This document shows, piece after piece, positions 7,375-16,759 of a DNA stretch of 64,000 nucleotides (position 1 is the stretch's first letter; each line of letters begins with the position of its first letter). The notes beneath the pieces are model-generated. The model did not search any database, was not told where the DNA came from, and saw only the letters and a program-made list of their open reading frames with translations. This stretch comes from CAYNVQ01 sp964400735 (GTDB lineage Bacteria > Acidobacteriota > Aminicenantia > Aminicenantales > Aminicenantaceae). The stretch is from the NCBI GenBank assembly GCA_964400735.1, contig CAYNVQ010000008.1:62001-126000 (forward strand), in the 5' to 3' direction. The position numbers were made by a program, and so were the translations under genes.

Positions 7375-9491
7375 CAGACTACAGGATCGGGATAGATGTC
7401 GGAGGCACGTTTACCGATTTTCTTCTTGTCTCCTCCGAGGGCCTCTCGGAGATCTATAAAGTGCTGTCGACCCCTGACGATCCATCCGTTGGTTTAATGA
7501 ATGGGCTGAGCGAGATGGCACGAGCCCGTAACGCTTCATTGACGGATTTTATAAAGAGCATCAGAGCCATCGTCCATGGCACGACTGTCACCACGAATGC
7601 CGTACTTACCAGAAAGGGAGCCAAAACAGGCCTCCTGACGACAAAGGGAGTGAGAGATGCGCTGGAGATGCGGCGGGGTATACGGGAGGAACAGTACAAC
7701 AACCGGTACGCCAACGTCGAACCGCTTGTTCCCAGATACTTGAGATATCCCATCGAAGAAAGGCTGGACTATAAAGGAGAAGAAGTCACCGCGTTGAAGG
7801 AAGCAGATGTGGCCGATTCTGTCAAGCTTTTCAAGAGGGAGAAGGTGGAAGCCGTCGCCGTATGCTTCATGAATTCTTTTGCCGACGGCACTCATGAGGC
7901 CAAAGCCGCGGAAATCGTGAGGAATGAGTTGGATGAATTGGTTCCTTATCTGACCGTCTCCTCAGAATTTTTGCCGCGGATCCGCTTCTACGACCGTGTT
8001 TCCACGACAGTGCTCAATTCTTACGTGGGCCCCATCCTCAGGGATTATCTGCAAAGCCTGGTGAAAAAGCTAGAGGAAAGCGGTTTCGGCGGGGTGCTCC
8101 TCATCATGCAGTCAAACGGAGGAGTAGTTTCTCCGGAGGTCGCCATAAAGAAAGCTGCCGTAACACTTCTCTCCGGACCGGCAGCCGGGCCTGTGGCCGG
8201 TGTGGAATACGCATCCGCACAGAACTATGCAGACTGCATCACCATCGATATGGGAGGTACGAGCTTCGATGCCGCCCTGATCAAGGAGAAAATACCTTTG
8301 GTCACAACCGAAGGAGAAATCGAGCGTTTGAGGATAGCCCTCCCTATGCTGGGGATCGTCACCATTGGTGCTGGAGGAGGAAGCATCGGCTGGGTGGATG
8401 ATGGAGGTCTCCTGCGAATGGGACCCCAGAGTGCGGGGGCCAGACCTGGTCCGGCCTGTTATGACCGGGGAGGGGATTTATCCACCTGTACGGACGCCGA
8501 TCTGATCCTTGGTTATCTGGATAAAGACTATTTTGCCGGAGGAAAAATCCTTCTCAACTTTGATAAAGCCGTGGAAGCCGTAAAGGAGAAAATCGCAAAG
8601 CCTCTGCATATGGAAGTGGAGGAGGCAGCGGCCGGCATGTATCGCGTTATAAACGTCAATATGGCCAGCGGAGTGAGGGAAGTTAGCGTCAAACGGGGTC
8701 ATGACCCGAGGGAGTTTCCGCTGATTGTCGCGGGAGGGGCGGGGCCTGTCCACGCCTGCATGATCGGCCTGGAACTGGAGATTCCCGTCATGATCATCCC
8801 TAAAGAATCATCTATTTTTTGCGCGGCCGGGATGTTGATGTCAGACCTGAAGCACGATTTCATCAGGACCTACCCGACGGTTTTGGATGAACTCGACAGA
8901 GAAAAATTTAGGTCTCTCTTTCAGGAGATGGAGGAGGAAGCCCGGAGCCTTTTGGAGGCTGAACTTGTCCGCGATGATTCTGTGAAGTTCATCTATTCTC
9001 TGGATATGAGATACGTCAAGCAGTATCACGAGGTGAATGTTAAGGTGGCAAGGGAGGATATCGAGAGTGGAAATGTTGAGCGGATAGCCGGCCTCTTCCA
9101 TCCAGAACACGACCGTCTTTACGGGTATTCTCTCGAAGATCAGGGAACTCCGGTCGAGTTAATCACTCTGAGGTTGACGGGTATCGGACGGACGGCCAAG
9201 CCCTCTTTCAAGAAGGAGGCCTACGCGGGGGAAGATCCTTCCCTTGCGTTCAAGAAAAAAAGAAGGGTTTATCTGCCGCAAAAAAAAGTATTCGAGGAAA
9301 TTCCCGTCTATGACGGGAATCGTCTCTCCTACGGGAATAGGGTGGAAGGACCGGCCGTCATCGAGCAGGTGAATACGACCACCTTTGTCAGCCCCGAATA
9401 CGAGGTCCTGTGCGACAGATTTGGGAGTTATACCATGTATATTAAGGAGAAGCAGGAAGAGATCCGGAAGAGGTTAGGCTTAGCAGGCTGA
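7371..9491 (+). CDS. hyuA: HyuA-family ATP-dependent hydantoinase/carboxylase subunit A
   Basis: A 706-residue member of the hydantoinase A / 5-oxoprolinase / acetone-carboxylase-beta family. The actin-like ATPase fold shows GIDVGGTFTD at residues 6-15, HGTTVTTNA near 70 and TIDMGGTSFD near 290; AGGAGPVHA follows near 455. Relatives phosphorylate a carbonyl or enol oxygen with ATP to permit ring opening of cyclic amides or carboxylation of ketones (acetone, acetophenone). The ATG lies inside the mutase stop (ATGA), implying coupled translation. HyuB follows one base after the stop. Full family length and no disruption. The pairing with a mutase suggests the carboxylation or hydrolysis product is a CoA-pathway intermediate, which is inference. 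Confidence 0.93.
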   Translation: MTDYRIGIDVGGTFTDFLLVSSEGLSEIYKVLSTPDDPSVGLMNGLSEMARARNASLTDFIKSIRAIVHGTTVTTNAVLTRKGAKTGLLTTKGVRDALEMRRGIREEQYNNRYANVEPLVPRYLRYPIEERLDYKGEEVTALKEADVADSVKLFKREKVEAVAVCFMNSFADGTHEAKAAEIVRNELDELVPYLTVSSEFLPRIRFYDRVSTTVLNSYVGPILRDYLQSLVKKLEESGFGGVLLIMQSNGGVVSPEVAIKKAAVTLLSGPAAGPVAGVEYASAQNYADCITIDMGGTSFDAALIKEKIPLVTTEGEIERLRIALPMLGIVTIGAGGGSIGWVDDGGLLRMGPQSAGARPGPACYDRGGDLSTCTDADLILGYLDKDYFAGGKILLNFDKAVEAVKEKIAKPLHMEVEEAAAGMYRVINVNMASGVREVSVKRGHDPREFPLIVAGGAGPVHACMIGLELEIPVMIIPKESSIFCAAGMLMSDLKHDFIRTYPTVLDELDREKFRSLFQEMEEEARSLLEAELVRDDSVKFIYSLDMRYVKQYHEVNVKVAREDIESGNVERIAGLFHPEHDRLYGYSLEDQGTPVELITLRLTGIGRTAKPSFKKEAYAGEDPSLAFKKKRRVYLPQKKVFEEIPVYDGNRLSYGNRVEGPAVIEQVNTTTFVSPEYEVLCDRFGSYTMYIKEKQEEIRKRLGLAG

Positions 9492-9492
9492 A

Positions 9493-11253
9493 ATGAAGAT
9501 AGACAAAATACTGGCGTCGGTTTTCCAGAAAAGGTTCAAGTCCATCACCGAAGAGATGAGCATCGTCATGACCAAGACCACCCGTTCTCCCATCCTATGC
9601 GAGGCCAAGGATTTTGTCACCGGGCTCTACGACGGAAAGGGAAAGATGCTGGAGCAGACCGAAAACCTCCCCATCCTTTCCTTTTCGCTGGGTCCGGTCT
9701 GTGAATACATCGTCAATTATTTCGGTGAGGAAATCTACCCCGGAGATGTCATCTTCCATAACGATGTTTTCTCCATGGGAAACCAGAATAACGATGTGGC
9801 CGTCTACAAACCCATTTTTTTCGAAGGCGGGCTTATTGCCTGGGCAGCAGCCAAAGGACATCAGGCGGATATCGGGGGAGCTGTTCCAGGCGGATACAAT
9901 CCCAAGGCTACCGAGGTGTGGCAGGAAACGCTGCGCATACCGCCCATTAAGGTCTACGAAAGGGGAAAATTAAGGAAAGATGTCTGGGATCTCATTTTCG
10001 CCAACATCCGCTTCGATATCGTCGCCGCGGACATGAGGGCCCAGATCGGCTCCTGCGTGGTGGGGGAGAGGGGAGTACTTAAACTGGTCGACGACTATGG
10101 GCTCGATGTGTTCGAAACCCACAAGGAGTTCCTTTTCGAATCGACCGAGAAAATGATGCGGGCCGAAATTAGAACCATCCCCAACGGGGTGTACGAAGGA
10201 GAGGCGACGGTTTATTACGATGGGCAAACTCCTGGTTCGAAATATAAAATAAGAGTTAAAATCACCGTGATGGATGAGGAAATAACCTTCGATTATTCGG
10301 ATACGGATTCCCAAACAAACGGGTTTGTCAACGGCACTTATACCTCCTCGGCCAGCGCCACTCTTCTGACCTTTCTCCAGATGGTGAATCCCGATATTCC
10401 TCATAATGATGGGATGGTGAGACCCATCCGTATCATCATCCCGGAGGGGACGATACTGAATGCCCGGTATCCGGCAGCCACGACCTTTGGTAACCATCTT
10501 TGTCCCCCCAACGCAGACGCCATCATCCGGGCGCTGTCCGGGGCGATACCGCGAAGAGTGACAGCAGGGTGGAACCAGCTGTTGTGCTACTTGACGAGCG
10601 GATACGACCAGAGGAAAAAGGGCCACTATGTCGATATAGGATTCTTCGGGTTGAAGGGCGGATCCGGGGCCACTTCCGGAGTGGACGGGTATGATCACAT
10701 CGGCATGATCGATGCATCAGGAGGGGTTCTGGATCAGGATTACGAGATGTTCGAGCAGCAAACGCCGCATCTGTTGCTCAAGCACGAATACTGGAAAGGC
10801 TCGGCAGGAGCCGGCCGATGGCGGGGTGGCCTGGGCGTGGAAACCGAGTTCATTATCGGGGGAAGGGATACCAAGGTCGTCACTTTTGGAGACGGGGATG
10901 TGGAGCCCGCTTTCGGGCTGTTCGGAGGAAAAGAAGGCACCTTGAACAGAATAGAGCTTCACTATCCCGGCGACAAAATATATAAAGCGACAAGCAAGGA
11001 CCTCGTTGAAAACGTCCCGGCTGGGACGGTTCTCTTTCAGCAGGCAGGAGGAGGAGGAGGGTACGACGACCCATTCCTCAGGCCTGCGGAAAGAGTGGCT
11101 GACGATGTAAAAAACGATATCATCAGCGTGGAGAAAGCCCGGGAAGATTACGGCGTCGTGGTCGATCCGAAAACCATGGAGCTGGATAGATCCGGGACGG
11201 AGAGGGAAAGGGGAAAAATAGCTTGTGTTGATGATAAAGAGAAAAGCGATTGA
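9493..11253 (+). CDS. hyuB: HyuB-family hydantoinase/carboxylase subunit B
   Basis: A 586-residue hydantoinase B / oxoprolinase B protein, the partner of HyuA. Typical segments are EEMSIVMTKTTRSPI near residue 20, DVIFHNDVFSMGNQNNDVAV near 90, AAAKGHQADIGG near 120 and a glycine-rich C-terminal part (GAGRWRGGLGVE near 435, QQAGGGGGYDDPF near 515). In structurally known relatives this subunit binds the metal and completes the reaction on the phosphorylated substrate. It starts one base after the hyuA stop, so the two surely form one complex. The last 40 residues are charged and poorly conserved. A third, small acetone-carboxylase gamma-like subunit is not seen here. The next gene is convergent, so the operon ends at this gene. 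Confidence 0.93.
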   Translation: MKIDKILASVFQKRFKSITEEMSIVMTKTTRSPILCEAKDFVTGLYDGKGKMLEQTENLPILSFSLGPVCEYIVNYFGEEIYPGDVIFHNDVFSMGNQNNDVAVYKPIFFEGGLIAWAAAKGHQADIGGAVPGGYNPKATEVWQETLRIPPIKVYERGKLRKDVWDLIFANIRFDIVAADMRAQIGSCVVGERGVLKLVDDYGLDVFETHKEFLFESTEKMMRAEIRTIPNGVYEGEATVYYDGQTPGSKYKIRVKITVMDEEITFDYSDTDSQTNGFVNGTYTSSASATLLTFLQMVNPDIPHNDGMVRPIRIIIPEGTILNARYPAATTFGNHLCPPNADAIIRALSGAIPRRVTAGWNQLLCYLTSGYDQRKKGHYVDIGFFGLKGGSGATSGVDGYDHIGMIDASGGVLDQDYEMFEQQTPHLLLKHEYWKGSAGAGRWRGGLGVETEFIIGGRDTKVVTFGDGDVEPAFGLFGGKEGTLNRIELHYPGDKIYKATSKDLVENVPAGTVLFQQAGGGGGYDDPFLRPAERVADDVKNDIISVEKAREDYGVVVDPKTMELDRSGTERERGKIACVDDKEKSD

Positions 11254-11263
11254 GTAGCCGATT

Positions 11264-11623
11264 CTATTTTATCCGGTGGAACCACATAAGGGGTAGCCAG
11301 AGTTGGTGGCCGTAGGGTATCCTTTTATGATTAACCAGAACTTCTGTGTTTTCCCATTCATGGACCAGGTTGAAGAGCAGAAAGAGTTCCTCCACCTCGG
11401 CGGGAGAATACGTGGCCGAGTGCCGGATCCATTCTCTGCTTCCTTCTTCTCGATAGGTGGGATTCCTTTTGGCCAAGTCCACAGCTTTGTCATAGCTGGT
11501 CGAGACTTTGTGGCCGAAAATTATGGTGATTTTGAAATTTTTGGCTTTTGTGCTGGGCTGAAGGATGCTTCCCAACTTTTCTCTGTTGGCTTCATCCGGT
11601 TCTCCGGTTTTTTTCTTCGCCAT
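11264..11623 (-). CDS. Hypothetical protein, about 119 residues
   Basis: A leftward gene convergent with hyuB, 10 bases away. I do not recognise the family. It begins MAKKKTGEPDEANREK and has a middle with KITIIFGHKVSTSYDKAVDLA and a C-terminal half rich in aromatic residues (NLVHEWENTEVLVNHKRI). There is no signal peptide or membrane segment; it looks like a small soluble protein. I prefer the ATG at 11623, preceded by GAGG, over an upstream in-frame TTG at 11632. It sits at the border between the catabolic block and the accessory region. Confidence 0.55.
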   Translation of the reverse strand: MAKKKTGEPDEANREKLGSILQPSTKAKNFKITIIFGHKVSTSYDKAVDLAKRNPTYREEGSREWIRHSATYSPAEVEELFLLFNLVHEWENTEVLVNHKRIPYGHQLWLPLMWFHRIK

Positions 11624-12010
11624 CCTCGGCAACCTTCAGTCTGGTTATAAGACATCCTATACGGTTTGTCAATTTCTTTCGGATCCTGCCAATCCTGTCC
11701 ACAATGTTAGGAGGCGCAGACAATGCCCTTTCTGTGGGCTGTATTCTTGTTGCAAATTATGAAAAGGAATTCAGTAGAATTCCAAATCTAAAAATTGAGA
11801 ATTGGATGGAGTTGTTTTTTCCATTTTCCGAGCAGCATTTTTGCTGCTGGTTAATAATCTGAATCGTATCACGGCTTTCTACTCATGAAGCCATTGACTT
11901 GGAGAAGAACTGTATGGATCGCCCGAAACTTGGTATCATTAGCAGGACAGCCCAAATATATGTATAAAAGTGGAACGTTATAACCCCACTCAATATATTG
12001 GAGGTGACTC
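11624..12010. other. Intergenic stretch without a clear gene
   Basis: About 387 bases between a leftward hypothetical gene and a rightward oxidoreductase gene, so it should hold both promoters. No reading frame here has convincing coding character, and I found no strong sigma-70 match, RNA gene or terminator. A ribosome site (TTGGAGGTGA, 11998-12007) precedes the oxidoreductase ATG at 12011. Confidence 0.4.
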
Positions 12011-12970
12011 ATGAAAGCAGCTGTACGCACTAAATACGGATCTCCTGATATTCTGGAAATCAAAGACATTGAAAAACCTGCAACCAAAGATAATGAGGTT
12101 TTGATAAGGGTGTATGCGGCGACAGTCAATAGAACAGATTGTGGAATATTATGGGGGAAGCCATTTATCATAAGATTTTTCACTGGTTTGTGTAAACCTA
12201 AATTGTCGGTCACGGGGACAGACTTTGCCGGCGAGATTGAGGTAGTAGGCAAAGGAGTAACCTCTTACAATATTGGCGATAGGGTGTTCGGCTTCGATGA
12301 CAACGGATTGGGATCGCATGCACAATACATGACTATACGGGAAGATAAACCACTGGCCATAATACCGGGAAATTTAGACTATGAACAGGCTGCTGCCAGC
12401 CTTGAAGGATCCCACTATGCCTATAACTTCATAAAGAAAGTCGATCTCGAGAGCGGGCAAAAAGTTCTCGTCAACGGTGCGACCGGAGCTATCGGTTCGG
12501 CTGCAATCCAGTTTCTAAAATATTTTGACCTTTATATCACGGCAGTATGTAACACCAAAAATAGAGAATTGGTTAAATCTTTAGGAGCGAACAAAATAAT
12601 TGATTATGAAAACCAGGATTTTACCCAAGATAATGAAAAATATGACTTTGTATTCGATGCCGTCGGGAAAAGCGCCTTCTCTAAATGCAAACCACTGCTG
12701 AAACCGCATGGTACGTACATTTCATCCGAATTGGGGCCAAAAAAAGAGAATCCTTTCCTGGCGCTGGTAACGCCGTTGTGGGGGAGAGAAAAAGTCAGAT
12801 TTCCATTTCCTACAGATATCAAGGGCAGTATAGCTTTTATTAAAGACCTCATCGAGAAGGAAAAATTCAGACCGGTTATAGATAGAGTTTATCCATTGGA
12901 TAAGATTGCAGCGGCCTATAATTACGTAGCATCCGGTCAAAAAACCGGGAACGTGGTTATATCCATGTAG
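12011..12970 (+). CDS. Medium-chain (MDR) NAD(P)-dependent oxidoreductase, quinone-reductase type
   Basis: A 319-residue MDR-superfamily protein of the zinc-independent quinone oxidoreductase branch. The GroES-like N-terminal domain (MKAAVRTKYGSPDILEIKD; TGTDFAGEIEVVGKGV near 73) is followed by a Rossmann domain with VNGATGAIGSAAIQ near residue 154. The catalytic-zinc cysteine/histidine set of true alcohol dehydrogenases is absent. It most likely reduces quinones or alpha,beta-unsaturated carbonyls using NADPH. It has its own ribosome site and no same-strand neighbour, so it is probably monocistronic. Base composition is more AT-rich than the block to its left, in keeping with the accessory region it opens. 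Confidence 0.88.
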   Translation: MKAAVRTKYGSPDILEIKDIEKPATKDNEVLIRVYAATVNRTDCGILWGKPFIIRFFTGLCKPKLSVTGTDFAGEIEVVGKGVTSYNIGDRVFGFDDNGLGSHAQYMTIREDKPLAIIPGNLDYEQAAASLEGSHYAYNFIKKVDLESGQKVLVNGATGAIGSAAIQFLKYFDLYITAVCNTKNRELVKSLGANKIIDYENQDFTQDNEKYDFVFDAVGKSAFSKCKPLLKPHGTYISSELGPKKENPFLALVTPLWGREKVRFPFPTDIKGSIAFIKDLIEKEKFRPVIDRVYPLDKIAAAYNYVASGQKTGNVVISM

Positions 12971-13208
12971 CCGGATAGCGGAATCCAATTCTGATAATCC
13001 CGGAGCCAGACGTTGTCGTTCTGGATATGATAAGCACATTCTAGGATATTAATGAGTGGCAAAATTGGGAAAATTGTGAGAGATTTGCAGCAAGCACAAA
13101 AGGGATGTGCATCACATCATCATGTTGTCGTATCGTTGCTATGTTCAAACAACAATTGGACAATAAGGTTAACTCGATTAATATCAAGAAAACAGCTAAG
13201 ACAAACTC

Positions 13209-14409
13209 CTATTGAATTCTGATTTTGCGGGTGAAGGTGTTGTTCGTCTCAGAAGTTTCGACCACGGCCTCTTCGCCGTCGGCCTTGGCTATGATGAACC
13301 AAAGTCCGGTTGCTGTATCTGCCGGATTCATGATCGAGGTCGATCCTGAACTTCTTGCCCCTGCCAAAAGGGGAGAGGATACTGCGGCTCCTGATTAATG
13401 TATCTGAGGCATCGATTACGCTATTGGCCGAAAGGTAGAACTGGGTCAGCGAAGGATCAGAGGGACCACCTCCCTGATTCTTGGTCGTATCGGAGACAGA
13501 GATACTCTGCCCAGCTCTCCCTGTCGTCGGTACCGACAGTGAGGAAACAACTAGATCAGATGTCAACTCATCGCTTTCGATGGTTACAGTTGCCATGTCT
13601 GAAGCAGACACAATGTAGCCTGCGTCGGAGAGGAGAGTGATTGAGACGGTTTCATCGTTCTCTGCCAAAGAATCGTCGATGGGTGTGATGACGATTGTTG
13701 CTGTCGATGAACCGGTCTCAATGCTGATGCTCTCTGGGATAGGATCATAATCAATATCAGGAGAGGCTGTGCCGCTGATATTGTATCGTACAACCAAATC
13801 ATCATCGGTATTACCAGTCCGGCTGATAGTGAATGCGCCTGAAGTGGGGCCGGCTTCGGTTGCCACAGCATCGGTAGCAGCAACTTTAACCACAGGAAAA
13901 TCTGGCCCTAGTATAGCCACGTGAGCCGAGACATAAAGGTCAAGGCGTCCGGCTCCGGAGCTATTATCAAGGCCGGGCTCTGCAATATCTTTTGCATCTG
14001 AGGTCAAAACAGATTCAAGTTGTTCAACAGTCATGTCTGGCTTTATGGAACGAAGCACAGCTATGGCTCCGGTAATATGCGGCGCTGCCATGGATGTACC
14101 GCTCAGAAAGTCATAACCGTATGGAGTGGAAGAGAATATTCCGTCTCCTGGCGCACTAATATTAGGCTTTATAGCGCCGTCACAGGGCGAGGGGCCTCGC
14201 CCACCGAAGGATGTGATCTCATCAAAATAATCGGTCGTGCCTTCCGAAAAAGATATGGGATAATTAGCAGGACTTCGCACACTTCCAGGCGCGGGTCCAT
14301 CGTTATCGGAAGCGAAAACAGGAAAAATGCCAGCGGCCCGTAATGCCTCGATATCAAGCAGAAACTCCGTTTCGCATCCTATTTCTGAAAATGTAGGGTT
14401 CATACACAT
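13209..14409 (-). pseudogene. Truncated, frameshifted subtilisin-like protease with Calx-beta and CARDB domains
   Basis: The leftward frame encodes the C-terminal part of an S8 subtilase: the serine motif SGTSMAAPHITGA near residue 110, then a Calx-beta-like repeat (DIDYDPIPESISIETG to TVTIESDE), then a CARDB-like domain. The catalytic Asp and His regions are missing because the gene starts abruptly at about 14409, beside an IS481 remnant. Near 13365-13380 the CARDB frame is lost. The expected continuation (GLWFIIAKADGEEAVVETSE and onward to KIRIQ) is encoded in another frame and ends at a stop at 13209-13211, while the original frame runs into an arginine-rich tail ending at 13249. Two independent lesions argue for a decayed secreted protease. 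A sequencing error could explain the frameshift but not the missing N-terminus. Confidence 0.8.
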
Positions 14410-14515
14410 TATTTCAAATTACCCATCATTAAATCCTCTCGATAATTGGGTAATCTGAAGCGTTCTTGATTTGGATTATATTCACTGCAGATCTTCTCTG
14501 TGGAGGGGATAATTT
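14410..14515. other. Junction between subtilase remnant and IS481 remnant
   Basis: These 106 bases contain a perfect 8-base inverted repeat, ATTACCCA at 14418-14425 and TGGGTAAT at 14447-14454, with a 21-base loop. It may mark an end of the inserted element or an older structure of the protease gene. No target duplication could be recognised by eye. Confidence 0.35.
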
Positions 14516-15045
14516 CTATACATCAGACCATTTGTCAACGGGAGATTTCCCCCCTATGGAGCTGTGAGGCCTTTCCCAATTCCAATAATGCTGCCATTCT
14601 TGGAGCCTTTCTGGTAAATCTGGATCATTTATATCTTCAATAGCATAGAACTCTTCTAGATCTGTTCGCTGAGATCGTTCCACCTTACCATTTAGATGTG
14701 GCGATCGAGGCTTTATCGGACGGAATTTAATACCCCATTTCATGAGTACCTCTTGATAGGAGTAGGCAAAAAATGCTCGGCCTCGATCTGTCTGAATAAT
14801 CTGAATGGGAAAAGGCATTTCCTCTATCAATTTTTCTAGAAATTTTAGCGAATTCTAAGCTGTAGGCCTCGGATATAGCCCTAATATTTTCCACCTTGTA
14901 CAATCATCGATAGCAGTAAATTGATATAAAGATGGGGCTATTTTACATACATCTATCTGGATTCTTTTCCCTGGGATTAGACAAGTATAGCGCTTAATCT
15001 TTCTTCGTTTTCTTCGGTATTTGGCAGAGGCTTTACATGATTTTT
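14516..15045 (-). pseudogene. IS481-family transposase remnant
   Basis: The leftward frame encodes a DDE integrase core typical of IS481-type transposases. PGKRIQIDVCKIAPSLYQFT and AIDDCTRWKILGLYPR are followed by an in-frame TAG at 14855-14857. The frame then resumes with the DRGRAFFAYSYQEVL and RPIKPRSPHLNGKVERSQ segments and a WNWERPHSSIGGKSP tail, ending at 14516. The N-terminal helix-turn-helix part is absent, because an in-frame stop lies just upstream of about 15045. It is therefore an inactive fragment. It adjoins the truncated subtilase and probably caused that truncation. Confidence 0.85.
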
Positions 15046-15195
15046 CACTTTCTATCTATCTTTCTAACTTTTATTATTTTTTTCTTTTTTATATGGGGTA
15101 ATAAGAGGATTTAAAAGTTAGAAAACTAGAATCTAGCTTTTACTAACATTTAAGAAAGAACAAGACTGTACGACTTCAGCCTAACGAAAAAGAAT

Positions 15196-15738
15196 CTACT
15201 TCGCCCCCTCCTTTGGCTTAAGCTCCATGCCGAGTTGTTGCATCATTCCCAATTGGTCAATTTCTTCCCTGTCCTCGATAACTTTTCCATTTTCAATGCG
15301 GCTTATGATAATCCCACTCACTTCTACCTTATTGCCAGTCGCTGGGATACCCATAAATTCTCCTTCGTGAGTACCCCTGAAAACCCACCTGGTTATAACT
15401 CTGTCACCTTCAGCAATTAATTCTTCCATACTCCAATTAATATCAGGGAAGCATTTTCGAAGAATCTTTCCCATTTCTATTTGTTCTTCTCGGGATATGG
15501 GTTTGGAACTTATTGATGGAGAGAAGTAAACAGCGTCAGGAGCTAAGAATCCCTTAAAAGTCTCAAAATCTCCTTTCCCCCATGCTTCGAATATTTTCTG
15601 TGCCAATTCTTTATTCTGCTCCTCAACCGCTGCCTGGGCTCTGAACTCTTCAAGCTCTGCCATTGCTTCCTTGTCCTGGCAGCCGACCATGAAGCAGAGA
15701 ATCAGAATTAAAGGTAAAATCGAAAGCAGCCTTTTCAT
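15196..15738 (-). CDS. SnoaL-like (NTF2-fold) lipoprotein
   Basis: A 180-residue protein with a lipoprotein signal peptide (MKRLLSILPLILILCFMVGC, predicted lipidated Cys20). A short helix and a SnoaL/ester-cyclase-like NTF2 domain follow: ELAQKIFEAWGKGDFETFKG, then WSMEELIAEGDRVITRWVFRG and GNKVEVSGIIISRIENGKV. It should be anchored in the envelope facing the periplasm. The NTF2 pocket suggests binding or isomerising a small molecule, but no substrate can be assigned. It lies 27 bases downstream of the alpha/beta-hydrolase lipoprotein on the same strand, and the two share near-identical signal peptides, so they are probably co-transcribed cargo of the accessory region. Confidence 0.82.
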   Translation of the reverse strand: MKRLLSILPLILILCFMVGCQDKEAMAELEEFRAQAAVEEQNKELAQKIFEAWGKGDFETFKGFLAPDAVYFSPSISSKPISREEQIEMGKILRKCFPDINWSMEELIAEGDRVITRWVFRGTHEGEFMGIPATGNKVEVSGIIISRIENGKVIEDREEIDQLGMMQQLGMELKPKEGAK

Positions 15739-15765
15739 TATCCCTCCTCTAAAATTTTGGAATAT

Positions 15766-16680
15766 TTATTTTGACGTTGCCAGCTGAATAAATTCTTGGA
15801 CAGCTTCTTCAAGAAGGCGATTGAACTCATCAGGAGCTTCCAGATGAACACTATGTCCCACTCCTTCAACTATTTTCGCATCAAATGTTTGTGTATATTT
15901 TCTCGCTAATTCAACGTTAGTAACCCTTCGGTCTGAATTTATGCAGCAGATAGGAGCTTTTATTTCTTGTAGAACATCGATTAGGTCATACGAAGACCAA
16001 GAAAAATGTTCTCTACAAGATTCCTCCCAACCTCGTTTTGGCGCTTTTACATAGTAATCCATATAATCCGATATAATCTCTGGGTCCACCTTTTCCCCAA
16101 ATCCACTTCTGATATTCTCCTCAGTAGGATTATTCAGCCAATTCATCCATGCAGATGTCCGTTTATTAATTTCCTCCTCAGTGCGTTTTAACTCATTCAG
16201 ATTCTGTAACATGTCAACAGGAACAAGCCCTATGATTTTTTCAGGTATCTTTATTGCTGTCTCCAAAATAACATCTGTCCCCATAGAATGCCCGATAAGA
16301 ACTACTCTATTTAAATTAAGCTTTTTAACAACAGATACCACATCTTCACCAAATGCACTCATTGTCCAATGTTCTCGGTTATTTCCAGATTCACCAAAAG
16401 AAGCAAGATCCACAGCTACGACTTTAAAATTATCTGAAAAATAGGACAATTGTGTATCCCAATCATTTCGCTTGCCTGCCCATCCATGCACAAAAACAAG
16501 AGCTGGCTTTCCATCTCCTCTCATCTCATATGCAATAGTAACTCCATCAGCGGAAATAGCGTTATCAACAGTAATGGTTAGTTCTGTTTCCTTTTCTGCT
16601 GCCACGTCATCACCCTGCTGGCAGTTAAAAGTAAAACAAAGCAGAAAGACAAAAGGGATGATTGAGAGTAGTTTTTTCAC
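15766..16680 (-). CDS. Alpha/beta-hydrolase lipoprotein
   Basis: I take the GTG at 16680 as the start because AAGGAGG lies eight bases upstream, giving 304 residues and a clean signal peptide (VKKLLSIIPFVFLLCFTFNC, lipidated Cys20). A longer ATG-initiated frame to 16722 lacks this. The mature part is an alpha/beta hydrolase: VFVHGWAGKRNDW (oxyanion region), IGHSMGTDV (nucleophile Ser) and VEGVGHSVHLEAP (catalytic His). It would be an envelope-anchored esterase, lactonase or epoxide-hydrolase-like enzyme. It precedes the SnoaL lipoprotein gene in the same direction; the two may act on the same small molecule. Confidence 0.87.
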   Translation of the reverse strand: MKKLLSIIPFVFLLCFTFNCQQGDDVAAEKETELTITVDNAISADGVTIAYEMRGDGKPALVFVHGWAGKRNDWDTQLSYFSDNFKVVAVDLASFGESGNNREHWTMSAFGEDVVSVVKKLNLNRVVLIGHSMGTDVILETAIKIPEKIIGLVPVDMLQNLNELKRTEEEINKRTSAWMNWLNNPTEENIRSGFGEKVDPEIISDYMDYYVKAPKRGWEESCREHFSWSSYDLIDVLQEIKAPICCINSDRRVTNVELARKYTQTFDAKIVEGVGHSVHLEAPDEFNRLLEEAVQEFIQLATSK

Positions 16681-16759
16681 CCTAAACCTCCTTGTTTGAT
16701 AGTTAAAAACTATGATAATCAAGACGTACTTGTCAACGGATGTTTAGGGATTCTCAAAT

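Noticed and set aside
15766..16722. Start of the hydrolase at the ATG at 16722.
   Set aside because: The GTG at 16680 has AAGGAGG in the right place and gives a clean lipoprotein signal peptide.
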